Below are positions 15,624 through 20,066 of a DNA stretch of 20,066 nt, piece after piece. A program made the position numbers and the translations under genes. This DNA is from JAYUHK01 sp043767025 (GTDB lineage Bacteria > Bacteroidota > Bacteroidia > Chitinophagales > Saprospiraceae), in assembly GCA_043767025.1 (NCBI GenBank), contig JAYUHK010000105.1, forward strand, positions 1 to 20,066, given 5' to 3'. The notes beneath the pieces were generated by a model that saw only the letters and a list, made by a program, of their open reading frames with translations, had not been told where the DNA came from and searched no databases. Numbering within the stretch: the first letter of the stretch is position 1; every line of letters starts with the position of its first letter.

Positions 15624-15640
15624 CGACTTCTTCGGAGTCG
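15624..15640. repeat. Short palindrome CGACTTC-TTC-GGAGTCG
   Basis: A 7-bp stem with one G-U pair and a 3-nt loop, 44 bp after the previous palindrome in the same gene-free stretch. It is GC-rich compared with its surroundings. The pair looks like a dispersed intergenic element of the REP/BIME type, but its copy number cannot be judged here. Confidence 0.45.
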
Positions 15641-15731
15641 AGCTGCACTGCTGTCATAACAATTATCGCATGACCCAAAACTTTTAGCGCTCAAATCCGT
15701 TTTAAGGTTTGGTTACCAAAATATAAAAAAT

Positions 15732-16463
15732 TTGCAAGAAACTATCAAACCTTACAACGAAGAGCTGGACGGAAAAAAAAGTCAGGTCAGCCGAATGTTC
15801 AACAATATTGCACCCTATTATGACGTTCTCAACAGAGTGCTGTCGTTGGGGATTGATGTGCGGTGGCGCAAAACGGCGATTGAAATGCTCAAAGAAAGCC
15901 AACCCAAACGCATTTTGGACGTAGCGACGGGGACTGCCGACTTTGCCATAGAAACTAAAAATCAACTCAATCCCGACCAAATAATCGGAATTGATATTTC
16001 TTCGCAGATGTTGGCGATTGGTCGAAAAAAAATAGAACAAAAAGGTTGGTCGCAAATGATGACTTTGGAGGAAGGCGACAGCGAAAATTTGCCTTTTGCA
16101 GACGAAAGTTTTGATGCCGTGACGGTCGCCTTTGGAGTGCGCAATTTTGAGCATTTGGAGAAAGGATTGTCCGAAATGCGGCGAGTGCTAAAAAAAGATG
16201 GCAAAATTATTGTATTAGAATTCTCGAAGCCACGAACTTTTCCGTTCAGGCAGATTTTTAACAATTATTTTCGCTATGTGTTGCCGCTCATCGGGCGGCT
16301 GACTTCCAAAGACAAGCAGGCGTACAACTATCTATATGAGTCCGTTCAGGCTTTTCCAGACGGCGAAGATTTTATAAATATTTTACAAAAAACGGGCTAT
16401 CAGTCCGCCGCCTTCAAACCACTAACGCTCGGTATATGTTCCATTTATTCGGCAACAAAATAA
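15732..16463 (+). CDS. ubiE: Demethylmenaquinone methyltransferase (UbiE/MenG)
   Basis: This 243-aa class I SAM methyltransferase performs the last step of menaquinone synthesis, adding a methyl group to demethylmenaquinone at the membrane. Family signatures are FNNIAPYYDVLNRVLSLGID (23-42), SAM motif I ILDVATGTAD (61-70), GIDIS with D88, GDSENLPFADESFDAV (115-130) and FGVRNFEH (134-141). The start is TTG at 15732. No in-frame ATG lies upstream, and the first internal Met (codon 22) would remove the conserved PYNEELDGKKSQV segment, so TTG is the better start. The 3' end overlaps porT by 28 bp, an arrangement common in Bacteroidota. Confidence 0.93.
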   Translation: MQETIKPYNEELDGKKSQVSRMFNNIAPYYDVLNRVLSLGIDVRWRKTAIEMLKESQPKRILDVATGTADFAIETKNQLNPDQIIGIDISSQMLAIGRKKIEQKGWSQMMTLEEGDSENLPFADESFDAVTVAFGVRNFEHLEKGLSEMRRVLKKDGKIIVLEFSKPRTFPFRQIFNNYFRYVLPLIGRLTSKDKQAYNYLYESVQAFPDGEDFINILQKTGYQSAAFKPLTLGICSIYSATK

Positions 16464-17152
16464 GTATTTTTTGTTTTTTTTTGCTCCTGTGTTCGCTCTC
16501 TGCCTCCGCACAACGGGACAAAAATTATAACTATTTGGACTATCAAGCCAAGCCTTATTTTTTTGGTATCACGCTGGCTTACAACAATTTAGGTTTCAAT
16601 ATCCTCCGCTCCAAAAAATTTGCCGCCAATGATAGCATCTATCGAGTAGATGCTTTTAATGCCACAGGGTTCAATCTTGGAGTGGTCACAAATCTGAAAC
16701 TTGGTGAATATTTCGACCTCCGTTTTTTACCAACCTTATCATTTGGAGAACGTAATTTGCGCTACTTCGCCCCTCGCGAAACCGTCAATTATACAGAGCG
16801 AAAAGTCGAATCCGTGTTCGTAGAGTTGCCTTTTCACATCCGCTACAAGTCCGCTCCTTACAACGATATGCGCGCTTTTGTCATCACTGGCGTGAAATAT
16901 TCTTTCGACGTAGCGAGCGACTCTCGAAGCCGCCAAAGTAAGAACATCGTCAAAATTTCTCCGACTGATTTCAGTGTCGAAGTCGGTGCTGGCATACAGT
17001 TTTTCTTTCCGTATTTTATTTTTTCTCCCGAAATAAAATTCTCACAAGGCTTGAGCAATTCACTTATTTTTGACAATAAGTTGGAGCAATCCACCGTTAT
17101 TGAGAAACTATATTCGAGAGGTTTCACACTTTCGCTCCACTTTGAGGGCTAA
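16436..17152 (+). CDS. porT: PorT family outer-membrane beta-barrel protein (type IX secretion)
   Basis: The 238-aa protein has a signal peptide with a hydrophobic core at about 9-20 and a likely cleavage site ASA-Q (after residue 25). The remainder is an eight-stranded-barrel-like series of amphipathic strands (FGITLAYNNLGFNI, GFNLGVVTNLKL, LRFLPTLSFGERNL, VFVELPFHIRYK, AFVITGVKYSFD, DFSVEVGAGIQFFFPY, FIFSPEIKFSQGL, RGFTLSLHFEG). These features and the position after ubiE match PorT/SprT, needed for type IX secretion and gliding in Bacteroidota. The ATG at 16436 lies inside the ubiE coding region, so translation is probably coupled. Confidence 0.9.
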   Translation: MFHLFGNKISIFCFFLLLCSLSASAQRDKNYNYLDYQAKPYFFGITLAYNNLGFNILRSKKFAANDSIYRVDAFNATGFNLGVVTNLKLGEYFDLRFLPTLSFGERNLRYFAPRETVNYTERKVESVFVELPFHIRYKSAPYNDMRAFVITGVKYSFDVASDSRSRQSKNIVKISPTDFSVEVGAGIQFFFPYFIFSPEIKFSQGLSNSLIFDNKLEQSTVIEKLYSRGFTLSLHFEG

Positions 17153-17280
17153 AGAAATTTCAAAAATGCGCCAAAAATTTTTTTAGAAAAAATAATGAGC
17201 GGGGTATGCAACATTTTTAATTTCATTTCGTATATTATTTAGATAGTTAAATTCTTGTTAAAAAATAAAATCAACTTACC

Positions 17281-18108
17281 ATGATTCGTTTTCTTTTATC
17301 ATTTTTGCTGCTCACGGTATTTTTTGTATCCAATGTAGAAGCACAAAACAAAAAAAATAAAAAACAAAAAGAAGAAGCCAAAGAGCAATCCGCAGGCGCA
17401 AAAACTGAAATTGACTCCGTGCAATGGCGCGCAGAGCATTACATAGTCGATCGCGACTCGGCTTATGCTGATCCCCGAGTCGGACTCAACAAGCTGATGG
17501 GCGGGAATCGCCGTTTTGTTGAAGGCAAAGCTATTCGCCCACGACAAGATATGGCGCTTGTAAAAAAATTAGAAACTGGACAGCAACCGTTTGCCGCCGT
17601 GATTGCTTGCTCGGACTCAAGAGTACCCAACGAAATGATATTCGATCAGGGTTTTGGTGATTTATTCATCGTGCGCACAGCAGGTCAGGTGTCGGCAGAG
17701 GCTTCTTTTGGAAGTATCGAGTACGCTGTGTTGAAACTCAAAACCAAGTTAATAATAGTGTTGGGTCACACAGAGTGTGGAGCAGTGGCTGCGGCAGTTG
17801 AAAAACCTGAAAATCCACCCGGACATATTGTTGCACTTATTAACGCAATAAAGCCTGCCGTAGCAAAATCCTCTAACATGAAAGGAAATCCCGTCAACAA
17901 TGCGGTGCGCCAAAATGTGATAGAGCAAGTCAATCAGTTGAGAGAATTGGAGCCCGTATTGAGCCGAAAGTTTTTGAAAGGAGAAATCTTAATCGTCGGT
18001 GCGGTGTATGATATTCACACCAGTAAGGTAGAATTTTTACCCGAAACCCTGTTAGGTATATCCCAATACAAAGCTGCCGAAGCGGTGCCACAAGCCGAAA
18101 AACATTAG
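17281..18108 (+). CDS. Exported beta-class carbonic anhydrase
   Basis: The 275-aa enzyme interconverts CO2 and bicarbonate. Beta-class zinc and catalytic residues are all present: C110, D112 and R114 in CSDSRV, and H163 and C166 in GHTECGA. The conserved DLFIVRTAG (127-135) is also seen. Residues 1-21 form a signal peptide with likely cleavage VEA-Q, so the enzyme should be periplasmic. A Lys/Glu/Asn-rich linker of about 20 residues separates it from the catalytic domain. It is preceded by a 128-bp gap and followed by a strong terminator, so it is probably monocistronic. Confidence 0.92.
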   Translation: MIRFLLSFLLLTVFFVSNVEAQNKKNKKQKEEAKEQSAGAKTEIDSVQWRAEHYIVDRDSAYADPRVGLNKLMGGNRRFVEGKAIRPRQDMALVKKLETGQQPFAAVIACSDSRVPNEMIFDQGFGDLFIVRTAGQVSAEASFGSIEYAVLKLKTKLIIVLGHTECGAVAAAVEKPENPPGHIVALINAIKPAVAKSSNMKGNPVNNAVRQNVIEQVNQLRELEPVLSRKFLKGEILIVGAVYDIHTSKVEFLPETLLGISQYKAAEAVPQAEKH

Positions 18109-18132
18109 TAGAACATCGAAATATTTTAATAA

Positions 18133-18171
18133 AAAAAAGCTAATATTGTGACTATCAATATTAGCTTTTTT
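18133..18171. terminator. Bidirectional rho-independent terminator
   Basis: A perfect 16-bp inverted repeat (18133-18148 with 18156-18171) around a 7-nt loop, with GCTAATATTG in the stem and A- and T-runs at its ends. It lies between the convergent carbonic anhydrase and purE genes, so it can stop transcription from both sides. Confidence 0.9.
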
Positions 18172-18189
18172 CTTTAACATAGACTTCCG

Positions 18190-18711
18190 TTAGTCCGCTT
18201 TGTCGTAGTCTTCGTAGCCTAACTTTTCTATCTTTTCGTATTTCATTACCACTTCATTGTTCAGTTTTTCTTTGAATTTGATGATGCGTTGGAGCAGCAC
18301 AGCGTCGTCGGTGGCGAGGATTTGGGCGGCTAAAATCGCTGCATTTTTCGCTGCGTTGAGTGCGACAGTGGCAACAGGTACGCCGTTGGGCATTTGTAAA
18401 ATAGATAAAATAGAATCCCAACCATCGAGCGAATTACTCGATTTTACGGGAACTCCGATGACCGGAAGTGGCGACAAAGCGGCTATCATGCCCGGCAAAT
18501 GCGCGGCTCCGCCTGCACCTGCGATGATGATTTTTAAGCCCCGATTGTGCGCATTTTTTGCAAAATCATACAATCTTTCTGGCGTTCTGTGTGCCGATAC
18601 GAAAGTGATTTCAAAAGGTATTTCAAAATCTTTGAGGCAGTCGGCAGCAGCACGCATCGCAGGCAAGTCCGAATCCGAACCCATCACTATGGCAATTTTC
18701 ACTTTTTCCAT
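18190..18711 (-). CDS. purE: N5-carboxyaminoimidazole ribonucleotide mutase (PurE class I)
   Basis: The 173-aa protein converts N5-CAIR to CAIR in purine synthesis. Class I signatures are MGSDSD (10-15), SAHRTPER (39-46), the glycine-rich AGAGGAAHLPGM (64-75) and QMPNGVPVATV (106-116). It starts 6 bp after the purK stop on the minus strand and is translated from the same mRNA. The pairing with PurK, which supplies N5-CAIR, confirms the bacterial two-step route. It ends facing the shared terminator. Confidence 0.96.
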   Translation of the reverse strand: MEKVKIAIVMGSDSDLPAMRAAADCLKDFEIPFEITFVSAHRTPERLYDFAKNAHNRGLKIIIAGAGGAAHLPGMIAALSPLPVIGVPVKSSNSLDGWDSILSILQMPNGVPVATVALNAAKNAAILAAQILATDDAVLLQRIIKFKEKLNNEVVMKYEKIEKLGYEDYDKAD

Positions 18712-18717
18712 TTGGTG

Positions 18718-19869
18718 TTATTTAGAAATAACTTTTAAATTATTTTTTACAAATAATGCTTTTTGTGACAATAATTCAGGATTGTCACAAATTATCGTAA
18801 CATGACCCATTTTTCGGTCAGGTTTGGTAGTTTTTTTTCCGTAAATATGAACGTAAACGCCTTCCAAAGCCAAGCATTTTTCTATTCCTTGATAAATCGG
18901 CGCGCCTTCATAATTTTTTTCACCCAATAAATTCAACATTCTGGCGGGCTGGATAATGTGAGTGCTGCCGAGCGGAAGGTTCAAAATACCGCGTAGATGC
19001 TGCGCATATTGAGAAGTAAAACAGTTTTCGATGGTTTGGTGTCCGCTGTTGTGGGGGCGCGGAGCTACCTCATTCACCCAAATCTCTCCCTGTCGAGTCA
19101 AAAACATTTCGACCGCCAACACGCCACAGATGTCAAACGACTTTGCTGTGTGGTAAGCTATTTCTTTCGCTTTGCGAGCTATTTCGGCGGTCACATTTGC
19201 GGGACTTATGACCAAATCTACCAAATTGGCTGAAGGGTCAAAATCCATCTCGACGGCATCGAAAGCCACACATTCGCCGCTCTCATTTTGCGCCACTATG
19301 ACAGAAAGTTCTTTGTCAATGTCCGCCAAATCTTCTACTACGGAAGCTCCCAAAAGTAAATTTTGTAAATCATTTTCGCACCGAATAATAGCTACGCCTT
19401 TGCCGTCATAGCCAGCCGTACGCGTTTTTTGGACAAAAGGAAATTGGATTTTACCCTCCGCAACAGCTTTCAAAATCTCACTTTTATTCTCGAAAAGTTG
19501 GTAAGGCGCACTAACTATCTGGTATTTCTCAAAAAATTGTTTTTGCAAACCTTTGTCTTGTATTATTCTCAATGCCGATGGTTTAGGGTGGACTTTTACT
19601 CCTTCGGCGGCTAATTTTTCGAGTGCATCTACATTGATATGTTCTATTTCAATCGTGACGACCTCTAAATTTTTACCAAAATTATAGACATCTTCAAAGT
19701 TTTTGAAATCTCCACGAGTAAATTTTGTGGCGTAAGGCGCAGCCGGAAAATCATCGCTTGCGTCTAAAATATGAACCTCCAAATGCCAATCGGCTGCGGC
19801 TTGCGCAAGCATTTTGCCCAACTGACCAGCTCCGAGAATACCAAGTTTGAAATTGGGTTGAAATGGCAT
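18718..19869 (-). CDS. purK: 5-(carboxyamino)imidazole ribonucleotide synthase (PurK)
   Basis: This 383-aa ATP-grasp enzyme makes N5-CAIR from AIR, bicarbonate and ATP. The N-terminal Rossmann loop is LGILGAGQLGKM (9-20). The ATP-grasp region has KTRTAGYDGKGV (148-159), and the metal- and ATP-binding NEVAPRPHNSGH lies at 266-277. It is the first gene of the purK-purE operon. A TAnnTTTG promoter and a heptad repeat precede its ATG. The upstream carbonic anhydrase gene makes bicarbonate, but it is separately transcribed and exported, so no functional coupling is claimed. Confidence 0.95.
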   Translation of the reverse strand: MPFQPNFKLGILGAGQLGKMLAQAAADWHLEVHILDASDDFPAAPYATKFTRGDFKNFEDVYNFGKNLEVVTIEIEHINVDALEKLAAEGVKVHPKPSALRIIQDKGLQKQFFEKYQIVSAPYQLFENKSEILKAVAEGKIQFPFVQKTRTAGYDGKGVAIIRCENDLQNLLLGASVVEDLADIDKELSVIVAQNESGECVAFDAVEMDFDPSANLVDLVISPANVTAEIARKAKEIAYHTAKSFDICGVLAVEMFLTRQGEIWVNEVAPRPHNSGHQTIENCFTSQYAQHLRGILNLPLGSTHIIQPARMLNLLGEKNYEGAPIYQGIEKCLALEGVYVHIYGKKTTKPDRKMGHVTIICDNPELLSQKALFVKNNLKVISK

Positions 19870-19875
19870 GAATAG

Positions 19876-19896
19876 TTTTTAGTTTTTAGTTTTTAG
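19876..19896. repeat. TTTTTAG heptad tandem repeat (3 copies) before purK
   Basis: Three exact TTTTTAG units run from 19876, with partial units on both sides (TAG before, TTT after). On the purK strand this is CTAAAAA repeated in the 5' leader, between the -7 box and the ATG. Such repeats can change length by slippage and alter leader spacing. Confidence 0.85.
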
Positions 19897-19905
19897 TTTG
19901 CCTCA

Positions 19906-19913
19906 CAAAGGTA
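19906..19913 (-). promoter_or_regulatory. -7 promoter element for purK-purE
   Basis: On the minus strand this reads TACCTTTG, a match to TAnnTTTG. It lies 36 bp upstream of the purK ATG, giving a leader of about 30 nt. No clear -33 TTG is seen. Confidence 0.55.
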
Positions 19914-20066
19914 CGACAGAAAAGTGAATAATTTAATAACTCATGTTACGGAGAATATTTTTTTACAAAAAATTTCAGGCAGCATTTTATTCAATTTGAC
20001 TGTCTTTTTCAGACGTGCCTTGTAGAAATTCAAGTTTTTGCAAAAATATCGTCTGGCGAAGCGAAA
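19914..20066. other. Gene-free right edge
   Basis: AT-rich sequence with no reading frame of note, no RNA gene and no convincing terminator. It probably holds the upstream part of the purK promoter region and the edge of a gene outside the window. Confidence 0.5.

Noticed and set aside
15702..16154. 150-aa minus-strand reading frame over ubiE
   Set aside because: Shadow of ubiE, whose motifs are unambiguous on the plus strand.
18257..18805. 182-aa plus-strand reading frame over purE and the 3' end of purK
   Set aside because: Antisense shadow of conserved purine genes, with no recognisable features of its own.
1..20066. CRISPR array, rRNA, tRNA or insertion sequence
   Set aside because: No regularly spaced repeats, RNA signatures, transposase coding or terminal inverted repeats were seen in either strand.

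Overview
The window looks like a chromosomal segment from a member of the phylum Bacteroidota. The evidence is a PorT family protein (type IX secretion) encoded directly after ubiE/menG, Bacteroidota-type promoter elements (TAnnTTTG), the absence of Shine-Dalgarno sequences before most genes, and a TonB-dependent receptor barrel at the left edge. No tRNA, rRNA, CRISPR array, transposase or integrase was seen.

Left flank (1-6043, + strand): the 3' part of a TonB-dependent outer-membrane receptor, a PUA-domain 23S rRNA methyltransferase of the RlmI family, and a full-length CzcA/CusA-type metal-efflux RND pump without its usual adaptor and outer-membrane channel genes.

Central island (6120-14452): two nearly identical 143-bp direct repeats (three substitutions), 8190 bp apart, enclose an AT-rich, tightly packed four-gene operon. 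Genes 3 and 4 are recognisable as DrmA (an SF2-type helicase with a GGGKT motif I, DELH box and zinc ribbon) and DrmB (a DUF1998-type, Cys-rich protein), the conserved core of DISARM anti-phage systems. Genes 1 and 2 (300 and 488 aa) are not recognised with confidence. They could be a split DrmE-like protein or new partners. No methyltransferase, DrmC phospholipase-D protein or SNF2 helicase is present, so this is not canonical class 1 or class 2 DISARM. It is the most interesting part of the window: a compact DrmAB-centred candidate defence cassette between directly repeated, hairpin-forming sequences.

Right flank (14507-20066): a lipoprotein with L-domain/leucine-rich-like repeats, a stretch with two short palindromes, the overlapping ubiE/menG-porT pair (menaquinone synthesis and type IX secretion), an exported beta-carbonic anhydrase, a strong bidirectional terminator, and the convergent minus-strand purK-purE operon. 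A TAnnTTTG promoter and a TTTTTAG heptad repeat lie upstream of purK.

Flank genes are ordinary core or household functions with moderate GC content. The island is visibly more AT-rich, which fits acquisition of a defence cassette between czcA and the lipoprotein gene.
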